Below are positions 24,931 through 30,584 of a stretch of 30,584 nucleotides of DNA, piece after piece (the stretch's first letter is position 1; the number at the start of each line of letters is the position of its first letter). The DNA comes from JAWPMV01 sp038527215 (GTDB lineage Bacteria > Bacteroidota > Bacteroidia > J057). The DNA is taken from contig JBCBGC010000102.1 of assembly GCA_038527215.1 (NCBI GenBank), positions 1 to 30,584 of the forward strand, read 5' to 3'. Both the position numbers and the translations under genes were made by a program. A model generated the notes under the pieces. It was not told the DNA's origin. It searched no databases and saw only the letters and a list, made by a program, of their open reading frames with translations.

Positions 24931-25980
24931 TTATTCTCGCTGCCGCATTTGGATATCCCGACAGCCTTTGTCGGACTGCGTCACCGGATAGCGAAAGCCT
25001 CCCGGCGAAAGCGTAGCCCACATTCGCCGGGCTTGTTCACGCGTAAAGACCAGGTTACAGGGATCAGGCGAGTAATTCATAAAATTGATCAGCATGTCCG
25101 TACTGCCACAACTGACCGTATAATCACAACTGAGATTAGGCACGGCCTGGAGGGGCGTATCCCCCACTTCATCATCGGTGGTACAATCGGGGTCTGCAGC
25201 TGTGGGATCAAACACGGGATTTTCTTCCCCCCAAACATGGATCAAGTCCAACCAATGCCCGACTTCGTGGACCAGGGTCCGACCCGCATTTTGGATGGGG
25301 GAAAGATTAGGAATATCGCCTCTTCCGAAATAGTAATAATCCACCACTACCCCATCGAACCAGGCAGACCCGCCCGGATAGGTCGCATAACCCGCGACCC
25401 CGCTGGTGCTGTCCAAATCACAAATCCATACATTGAGGTAATCGTCCCTGGGCCAGCCATCCCGGCCTCCCATATCGGTAAACTTCACAATATCGCTATC
25501 CGGCTCAAATTGGGGAATCTCCGTCATGGTCCGGGTAATCCCACTGGTAGGTTTTCCATTAGGGTCGGTATTGGCCAGACAAAATCGAATCCGGGTATCC
25601 TGGCTATAAATACTGGCCCACTGGGGCGGATATTGCAGCCCCAGCATAGAATCCGTTACCGTGCGGGCAAATTCTTCATTCAAGGCGATCAACTGATCAT
25701 AAATGCGCCATTTAGAAAGGTTTTCTGGGGCACTGATGCCGTTGGTCACCACGTGAAAAACCACGGGGATGGTAACCTCTTTTTCAGGCAAAGGGGTATC
25801 GTTGGCCTGGAAATTCTTGAGCTTGCGCTTGATCTCCTGACGAGTTCTTTGGTAAGCAGGTTCGCTTTTTAACAGGCGCTGATGATAGGCGTCAGTTCCA
25901 CAGATTTTATCGTCCTGTGCAGCCATCCGCAAGGGCTGGAGCAACAGAAAAATACAACAAAGCAGGGTAAAGGCTCGCAT
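24931..25980 (-). CDS. Secreted pappalysin-like zinc metalloprotease (peptidase M43)
   Basis: A 349-residue exported protease of the M43/pappalysin family. A signal peptide (MRAFTLLCCIFLLLQPLRMAAQ) is followed by a propeptide-like stretch (KICGTDAYHQRLLKSEPAYQ) and the catalytic domain from about residue 67 (VTIPVVFHVV). The zinc motif is HEVGHWLDLIH (H238, E239, H242, H248); its eighth position is Asp where the metzincin pattern has Gly. The Met-turn is NFMNYSPDPC with M301. Paired cysteines (C285-like DYTVSC, C307-like PDPC) suggest disulfides. Unlike many Bacteroidota relatives it has no T9SS sorting tail. An 18-bp palindrome 63 bp upstream of the start recurs before the response-regulator gene. 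Confidence 0.92.
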   Translation of the reverse strand: MRAFTLLCCIFLLLQPLRMAAQDDKICGTDAYHQRLLKSEPAYQRTRQEIKRKLKNFQANDTPLPEKEVTIPVVFHVVTNGISAPENLSKWRIYDQLIALNEEFARTVTDSMLGLQYPPQWASIYSQDTRIRFCLANTDPNGKPTSGITRTMTEIPQFEPDSDIVKFTDMGGRDGWPRDDYLNVWICDLDSTSGVAGYATYPGGSAWFDGVVVDYYYFGRGDIPNLSPIQNAGRTLVHEVGHWLDLIHVWGEENPVFDPTAADPDCTTDDEVGDTPLQAVPNLSCDYTVSCGSTDMLINFMNYSPDPCNLVFTREQARRMWATLSPGGFRYPVTQSDKGCRDIQMRQRE

Positions 25981-26042
25981 GATATCGGACTTAGGGGTAA
26001 TAAATCATTTCCCAAACCTCTCCATCCCAGGGGAAAAGTACC

Positions 26043-26060
26043 ATCCCTCACATGAGGGAT
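26043..26060. promoter_or_regulatory. 18-bp palindrome upstream of the metalloprotease gene
   Basis: ATCCCTCA-CA-TGAGGGAT, perfect 8-bp arms. It lies 63 bp upstream of the metalloprotease start and 5 bp past the response-regulator stop. A 16-of-18 match is at 26746-26763, 64 bp upstream of the response-regulator start. It could be a regulator site; as RNA it could also act as a weak terminator for the regulator gene, though no T tract follows. Confidence 0.5.
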
Positions 26061-26064
26061 TTTG

Positions 26065-26682
26065 TCAGATCAATTTATCCTTCATCGCCTTTCTTACCGC
26101 CTCAGCTCGTGAACTGACATGCAACTTTTGGTAGATGTTTTTGATGTGAGTACGCACGGTATGTCCACTCACAAATAATTGCTCGGCAATCAGCTTATAG
26201 TTTTGCCCTTCACACAACAACCTGAGAATTTCCGTTTCTCTGGAGGAAAGGGGGGAGCTTGGAGCCCGACGGAAGGAATTCAGGACTTTACGGGCAATGT
26301 TCATGCTCATAGGAGAGCCTCCTTGTTGCACTTCTTCAATGGCCGCCAGAATCTGAGCAGGAGGCGTATTTTTGATCAGATAGCCGGTAGCTCCCGCACA
26401 GATCGACTCAAAAACCGAGTGGTCATCAATCTGAATGGTCAGCATAATGATGTCCACGGTCTGTAAGCCTGCCCTGAGCTTTTTTACCCCTTCAATGCCG
26501 CTCATCCCCGGAAGGTTGATGTCCATGAGCACCACATCAGGCTTAAAGTCAAGCAGATTAGGAATGGCTTCCTCACAGCTTTCATACGCATGCTGGCAAC
26601 TAAATCCAGGGGTACCGTCAATGATCAGGGAAAGGGTTTGGCGGATGTCCTGGTCGTCTTCTACGATGGCTACATGTATCAT
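26065..26682 (-). CDS. NarL/FixJ-family response regulator
   Basis: A 205-residue two-domain regulator. The receiver domain (1-120) has the acidic pair E8/D9/D10, the phosphate-accepting D54 (VVLMDINLPGMSG), T82 and K104 (GYLIKNTPP). The LuxR-type helix-turn-helix (about 146-203) has LSSRETEILRLLCEGQNYKLI followed by VSGHTVRTHIKNIYQKL. It is 61 bp downstream of the sensor kinase gene on the same strand and is almost certainly its partner. Phosphorylation should control DNA binding. A palindrome-like element 64 bp upstream of its start, within the 3' end of the kinase gene, recurs before the metalloprotease gene, a candidate target. Confidence 0.95.
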   Translation of the reverse strand: MIHVAIVEDDQDIRQTLSLIIDGTPGFSCQHAYESCEEAIPNLLDFKPDVVLMDINLPGMSGIEGVKKLRAGLQTVDIIMLTIQIDDHSVFESICAGATGYLIKNTPPAQILAAIEEVQQGGSPMSMNIARKVLNSFRRAPSSPLSSRETEILRLLCEGQNYKLIAEQLFVSGHTVRTHIKNIYQKLHVSSRAEAVRKAMKDKLI

Positions 26683-26743
26683 TGTTGGATCGGTTGTGGG
26701 TGAAACAAAGGAAATTCAAGCTACCCATTTTATCGGCTGTCGC

Positions 26744-29700
26744 CTATCCCCCATGTGAGGCATTTTCAGCGGCCTTGATGACGGGAATACTTAGGCGCAG
26801 ACAGATTTGCGTGCCCGACTGCAGTTGGGAAGATACTTCGAGCTGGCCACCGATTTTTTCGGCTCGCCTGCGCATGCTATCCAGGCCTACCCCTTTTTTG
26901 ATATGCGCCTCCTCAAAGCCCTGCCCATTATCCTGAAGGCTGAGGTAAATCTCTCCATTTTCCTTTCCCGCAGAAAGCAGCACTTTATCCGCCGCTGCAT
27001 ATTTGAGGGCATTGTGCATAGCCTCTTTAAAAATCAAGACGATTTGTCGCCGCTGATCCAGACTTAAGTGCAGGTTTTCCCAGGCTTCCTGTAAGCCTTT
27101 TACCTGAAATTGAATCTCGGTATGCTCAAACAGTTGGTCCCCAAAATCCTTGATTCGGACCAGCGTATCGGCGACGGATGCCTTGCCAGGGTCCAGGACC
27201 CACAGGAAATCCCGGAAGCCTTCAGACAAAAATTGGGTATTTTTTTCTACCTGAGCCAGGTAGGTATGCAGTTGTTCATGTTGAGGGGCAGCCCGCCGGG
27301 CCATCTCAGCAAAGAGGGAAATCTTGGTCATTTTATTGCCCAGTTCATCGTGGAAATCGCTGGCCGTTTCCTTCCGAACTCGATCCCTCTCGGCTACTTT
27401 CGCCCGTTCAATCTTAGCGAGTTGTTCCAGCTCTTTTTCCCGCTCCCTGATCTTATACCGGATATAGGTAAGCACCCCAAATGCAAACAAACTGGCATAC
27501 AACAAATATGCCCACCAGGTTCTCCAGGGCGGGGGTTGGATGCTGATGTTTAACCTGGCCAATAAAGCCGAAGCAGGATCGGGATTTCGGCTCGCCCCCA
27601 CCAGCAGGGTATAATCCCCGGGGTCAAGATTGGTAAAAGATACGGAGCCATCCTGAATGGTGGCCAGCCAATCTTCGTCCAGCCCTTCCATTTTGTAATA
27701 TAAAGTCCGCCCTGGATCCTGCTGGAATGCCAGAGAGGCAAAGTATAGCGTAAAGCCATAATCTTTATAACTCAGGTCTAAGTGTGTGGCCATATGCAAG
27801 GGCCCTTTGTACAAGGTATCTCCGGCTGCCCCCAAATCGCCTGAGGCGATGTCTCGGTCCAGAATCCGCAAACCCGTAAATACCACCGGTGGCTGGACGC
27901 TATCTGACATCGGCAGGACGTTCAAGGGAATATTTAACCCATGGGTTCCTCCTAAATAAATCTTACCCGCAGCACTGCGGGTTACCCCGCAAGGACAAAA
28001 CTCCTCTCCCCCTAATCCATTGGAGGCTCCGAACACCTGGAATATACCTGCGGTCCCAGAGCCTTTTGCCAGTAATTCATCCGGATCAAAAACAAAGAGG
28101 CCATTGCCCGTGGTGGCCCACATGCGACCCTCCCCATCTTCTATCAATCCTTTAATGTCATCATTGGGCAGGCCGAAAGCCCGGGTATAATATTTGATGT
28201 GTTCTTGCTCATCTTCATCCAGCCAAAGCGCTAACAGCCCCCCATTTTCCATGGCAGCCCACAGGCGCCCTGAAGCATCAAAGGTGATAAAGGACATGCC
28301 GGGGAAGCTGCCTTCACCAGCTCCCGGGATATCTGGATAAAATTGCCTGACCTTTATATCTTCCGGACTTTCAGGGGACCAGCTCAAGCGGTTCACTCCA
28401 TAAGAGGTAGCCGCCCAGAGGTTACCAGCCGGATCAAGGGCCAGGTCCCGCACATTGGGATGGTTCAGCCCTCCTTCTCCTTCGCTGTTCTGGTTGATCC
28501 TGCTTACCTCACCGGTAGTTTTTTCATACCAATACAAGCCTTCCCCGGTCCCAATCCACAGGCGGTCATCCAGGTCATATTCCAGGCACCAGATATTGCC
28601 CCGGGCAAACAATTCTTCTTTCCCCTGGGGACCAGGCAGAGATTCGTAGCGGACGGGATAGTTGGGGTCTTGCTCAAAAGCAAAACGGGTCCGGGCAGGC
28701 AATAGATTTATGCCCTGAAAAGTGCCAATCCAAAGATCGCCCTCCTGGGATTCTGCCAGGGCCGTAATGGTATGGTAGCTCAATCCCCCTTTACCCGGAA
28801 TCCCTGGTGGGAAATGATGGGTCTGCACTTGCTGGGTGCTTTCATCCCAATAAAATTGATTCAGCCCATCTCCATGCGTCCCGGCCCAGAGATAGGTGCG
28901 TTCTCCTTTTTGCCCTGTGAGCAGGGCACAAATGATATTTTGGCTTAATCTATGCGACGCATGCGCCTGGGTATGCAGATAGGCAAACTGGTTATGCATG
29001 GGATTATAATAGTACAAGCCTCCTCCTGAACAACCCACCCAGATCCCTCCTTCTCTATCCCGGAAAAGAACCCGGGCAAAATTATTAGGAAAAAAGGGTC
29101 GACTGGCATCATTGGCCGAAAGCGCATGTACCCGCTCCAAGCCTGGTTCGAGATACTGCAAGCCTTCTCCCCAGGCAGTGATCCATATGCCTCCATCCTC
29201 ATCCGTAATGATTTGGTGGATGACATTGGTAGAAAGGGAAAAGGGATCAGCGGGATCGGCCTGGTAGTGCTCAAACATTCCGCGGTCCGGGTAAAATCGG
29301 GAAACCCCTCCATCATAGGAGGCCATCCACAAGCTCCCATCTTCCCAGGCTTCCAGGCTTAAGACCCGGTTGCTCAGCAGCGACGAATCCGCATTTTCAC
29401 CCTGAATCCATCTCCGGAAAGAGGCCTGTGGAGCATCTGTAGCCGAGGGGTCAAAATCAAGCATTTGCCAGAGGCCTCCGGTAGAAGCAATCCAGAATCT
29501 TCCCTGGCTATCTTCAGCAAAGTCGTAGAGGTAGGTCCAACGACCAGGGATGCCCTGCCCTTCCGCAGGAAAAGAAAGGATCTCCTGCCTATTGGGTGGG
29601 ATGAAGGTAAGTCCTAAGGATGAGCCAAACCAGATGATGCCGCGCTGATCTTCATACAGGGTCCGAATTTGTTCTCCGCCGGCCTGATCCATGAAAGGCC

Positions 29701-30064
29701 GAAAGGGCAGAATCTCCTCGGTCTGCAAGTCCATAGAGAACAAGCCCCCGGGGGTGCCTATCCAGAGAAACCCATCTCGGGAAATTAAAAGGGCACTGAT
29801 TTTGGTTTGTGTTAAACCTTGTTCATACCCATATACTTTGAAGTCGGTCCCATCAAAGCGGTTGAGTCCATTATCGGTTCCCACCCAAAGGAAGCCTTTG
29901 GGGTCCTGGACAATGGAGGATACTGAGCCATTGGATAGCCCATCATCCTGGGAGTACCGATCAAATTGAAAAGAGACGAACTGAGCAGATAAAGGGGCAA
30001 GGGTGGAGAACCAAAGCAGTCCCCCCAGTAGGCAGTATATCTTAGGCCATGGTAGGCGTTCCAT
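26744..30064 (-). CDS. Propeller sensor histidine kinase (Reg_prop, Y_Y_Y, HisKA_3, HATPase)
   Basis: A 1106-residue membrane sensor. After a signal peptide (about 1-28) come many two-component-regulator propeller repeats (about 35-700; DPKGFLWVGTDNGLNRFDG, EDQRGIIWFGSSLGL, GIWVGCSGGGLYYYNP), forming two periplasmic beta-propellers as in hybrid two-component sensors of Bacteroides. A Y_Y_Y domain (about 765-835) leads to one membrane helix (about 845-868), a coiled-coil linker, a HisKA_3 dimerisation domain with H905 (SDFHDELGNKMT) and a HATPase_c domain (N-box EAMHNALKYA, G1 DNGQGF, G2 GVGLDSMRRR). Unlike the hybrid sensors it has no receiver or AraC domain; the separate NarL-type regulator follows. 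The ligand is unknown; relatives sense glycans. Confidence 0.95.
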   Translation of the reverse strand: MERLPWPKIYCLLGGLLWFSTLAPLSAQFVSFQFDRYSQDDGLSNGSVSSIVQDPKGFLWVGTDNGLNRFDGTDFKVYGYEQGLTQTKISALLISRDGFLWIGTPGGLFSMDLQTEEILPFRPFMDQAGGEQIRTLYEDQRGIIWFGSSLGLTFIPPNRQEILSFPAEGQGIPGRWTYLYDFAEDSQGRFWIASTGGLWQMLDFDPSATDAPQASFRRWIQGENADSSLLSNRVLSLEAWEDGSLWMASYDGGVSRFYPDRGMFEHYQADPADPFSLSTNVIHQIITDEDGGIWITAWGEGLQYLEPGLERVHALSANDASRPFFPNNFARVLFRDREGGIWVGCSGGGLYYYNPMHNQFAYLHTQAHASHRLSQNIICALLTGQKGERTYLWAGTHGDGLNQFYWDESTQQVQTHHFPPGIPGKGGLSYHTITALAESQEGDLWIGTFQGINLLPARTRFAFEQDPNYPVRYESLPGPQGKEELFARGNIWCLEYDLDDRLWIGTGEGLYWYEKTTGEVSRINQNSEGEGGLNHPNVRDLALDPAGNLWAATSYGVNRLSWSPESPEDIKVRQFYPDIPGAGEGSFPGMSFITFDASGRLWAAMENGGLLALWLDEDEQEHIKYYTRAFGLPNDDIKGLIEDGEGRMWATTGNGLFVFDPDELLAKGSGTAGIFQVFGASNGLGGEEFCPCGVTRSAAGKIYLGGTHGLNIPLNVLPMSDSVQPPVVFTGLRILDRDIASGDLGAAGDTLYKGPLHMATHLDLSYKDYGFTLYFASLAFQQDPGRTLYYKMEGLDEDWLATIQDGSVSFTNLDPGDYTLLVGASRNPDPASALLARLNISIQPPPWRTWWAYLLYASLFAFGVLTYIRYKIREREKELEQLAKIERAKVAERDRVRKETASDFHDELGNKMTKISLFAEMARRAAPQHEQLHTYLAQVEKNTQFLSEGFRDFLWVLDPGKASVADTLVRIKDFGDQLFEHTEIQFQVKGLQEAWENLHLSLDQRRQIVLIFKEAMHNALKYAAADKVLLSAGKENGEIYLSLQDNGQGFEEAHIKKGVGLDSMRRRAEKIGGQLEVSSQLQSGTQICLRLSIPVIKAAENASHGG
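26746..26763. promoter_or_regulatory. Second copy of the 18-bp element, upstream of the response regulator
   Basis: ATCCCCCATGTGAGGCAT matches the palindrome at 26043-26060 (read as ATCCCTCATGTGAGGGAT) at 16 of 18 positions. It overlaps the last codons and stop of the sensor kinase gene and lies 64 bp upstream of the response-regulator start, the same spacing as the other copy has to the metalloprotease start. Confidence 0.4.
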
Positions 30065-30083
30065 AATGCCTAATATAAAAAAA

Positions 30084-30105
30084 CTCTCCCACCAAGGTGG
30101 GAGAG
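30084..30105 (-). terminator. Intrinsic terminator of rpmA
   Basis: CTCTCCCACC-AA-GGTGGGAGAG, a perfect inverted repeat of 10 bp arms. On the - strand it is followed by a run of T (from 30083 down to about 30077). It starts 26 bp past the rpmA stop and separates it from the sensor kinase start at 30064. Confidence 0.92.
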
Positions 30106-30130
30106 CAATTTTCTTTTATACGATTCAGGC

Positions 30131-30388
30131 CTAAGCCTGAGCTTTTTCTACGCTGACGATCTTGCGGGTTTTCTGGTTAAAAGTTCTTTCTGTGAACTTT
30201 ACTTCTCCGTCTCTTAGGGCAAACAAGGTATGGTCTTTCCCCATGCCTACGCCTTCCCCAGCTTTGAAGCGGGTACCACGCTGTCTTACGATGATGTTAC
30301 CGGCGATCACATGCTGACCTCCGAATATTTTTACGCCGAGGCGTTTACTTTCTGATTCGCGTCCGTTACGAGAACTACCGCCACCTTT
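30131..30388 (-). CDS. rpmA: 50S ribosomal protein L27, 5' end missing
   Basis: Codes for residues 5-89 of ribosomal protein L27: KGGGSSRNGRESESKRLGVK, then IFGGQHVIAGNIIVRQRGTR and the C-terminal part ending VEKAQA. L27 binds near the peptidyl-transferase centre of the large ribosomal subunit. The first four codons (MAHK) are replaced by unrelated sequence from 30389 upward, where the frame reaches a stop without any start codon. The missing start is present in inverted orientation at 30440, so the gene was intact in the organism and is broken here by a chimeric junction. A strong terminator follows the stop codon. Confidence 0.93.
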   Translation of the reverse strand, partial: KGGGSSRNGRESESKRLGVKIFGGQHVIAGNIIVRQRGTRFKAGEGVGMGKDHTLFALRDGEVKFTERTFNQKTRKIVSVEKAQA

Positions 30389-30527
30389 CTCAAATTGAAG
30401 TTGAATCTATCCAGGGATAACTAATAAAAAGATCTTACCATGGCTCATAAAAAAGGTGGCGGTAGTTCTCGTAACGGACGCGAATCAGAAAGTAAACGCC
30501 TCGGCGTAAAAATATTCGGAGGTCAGC
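30313..30527. repeat. Inverted repeat of the rpmA 5' region (76-bp arms)
   Basis: 30313-30388 is the exact reverse complement of 30452-30527, with a 63-bp centre holding the end of a probable rplU and the rpmA start. In addition 30524-30584 is an exact direct copy of 30259-30319 (61 bp). Both junctions fall inside rpmA and break it. The pattern looks like a fold-back or graph-loop error at a contig end and not like a natural element. Confidence 0.9.
30391..30420 (+). CDS. rplU: Probable C-terminal end of 50S ribosomal protein L21 (fragment)
   Basis: The last nine codons of a frame (QIEVESIQG then TAA) end 19 bp before the L27 start codon on the same strand. rplU directly before rpmA is the near-universal bacterial order, and the residues fit an L21 C-terminus, but nine residues alone are not diagnostic. 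The upstream part is lost at the chimeric junction near 30389. Confidence 0.45.
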   Translation, partial: QIEVESIQG

Positions 30528-30532
30528 TTTGA
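30440..30532 (+). CDS. rpmA: 50S ribosomal protein L27, N-terminal fragment in inverted copy
   Basis: ATG at 30440 opens MAHKKGGGSSRNGRESESKR and continues through FGGQ, the true N-terminus of the L27 encoded in reverse at 30131-30388. The match ends at 30527, and the frame hits TGA at 30530-30532, because the sequence jumps back to the opposite-sense copy of the same gene. It shares CAGC at the jump with the target site (30259-30262). It is not a second gene but part of the contig-end rearrangement. Confidence 0.88.
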   Translation: MAHKKGGGSSRNGRESESKRLGVKIFGGQL

Positions 30533-30584
30533 AGCGGGTACCACGCTGTCTTACGATGATGTTACCGGCGATCACATGCTGACC

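Noticed and set aside
24781..25872. A 363-residue open frame on the + strand opposite the metalloprotease and D-threonine-aldolase-like genes
   Set aside because: Antisense to two genes with intact active sites; low-complexity, Ile/His/Gly-rich shadow translation.
24931..25980. Asp in place of Gly in the metalloprotease zinc motif (HEVGHWLDLIH) as a defect
   Set aside because: All three zinc His and the catalytic Glu are present, and non-Gly residues at this position are seen in Bacteroidota relatives, from memory.

Overview
The window looks like chromosome from a Bacteroidota bacterium, probably the Saprospiria (Lewinella/Haliscomenobacter-like). Signs of this are a C-terminal T9SS type A sorting domain, very large mosaic secreted proteins, a one-component-style 'Reg_prop' sensor kinase, a Bacteroidota-type pappalysin protease, and starts that lack Shine-Dalgarno sequences. 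The taxonomic call is inference from gene content. No tRNA, rRNA, CRISPR array or transposase was seen.

Layout. (1) 83-3324, + strand: a small membrane protein, a YidK-like sodium/solute symporter, a noncoding tandem repeat of about 200 bp units, and a myo-inositol oxygenase with all iron ligands present. Symporter plus oxygenase suggests uptake and oxidation of inositol or a related polyol. (2) 3325-10156, - strand: a YbhGFSR/CecR-type efflux locus (TetR regulator, TolC-like outer-membrane protein, HlyD-type lipoprotein adaptor, two ABC ATPases, two ABC-2 permeases). Matching palindromes lie in front of the regulator and in front of the efflux operon. The TolC-like gene is cut in half by one in-frame TAA. 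(3) 10257-21220, - strand: three tightly packed genes for surface or secreted proteins. They are a 1725-residue vanadium-haloperoxidase mosaic, a 359-residue T9SS-sorted protein with a possible cohesin-like beta-sandwich, and a 1543-residue fusion of a sugar-dehydrogenase propeller with a diheme cytochrome c. The two giants share a 218-residue C-terminal module ending in two dockerin-like calcium loops. (4) 21457-25980, - strand: an unknown protein, a cyclase-family lipoprotein, a small exported protein, a D-threonine-aldolase-type PLP enzyme and a pappalysin-like metalloprotease. (5) 26065-30064, - strand: a propeller sensor histidine kinase followed by its NarL-type response regulator. (6) 30084-30584: rpmA (ribosomal protein L27) with its terminator, followed by an inverted and a direct repeat of the same gene start. 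This last part is most likely an assembly or amplification artefact at a contig end.

The best candidate for something undescribed is region 3: a predicted three-gene unit in which two redox enzymes carry the same dockerin-like tail and flank a T9SS-sorted protein that could be their surface partner. The second is an 18-bp palindrome-like element found at almost identical distances upstream of the response regulator and the metalloprotease, which may be a small regulon signal.
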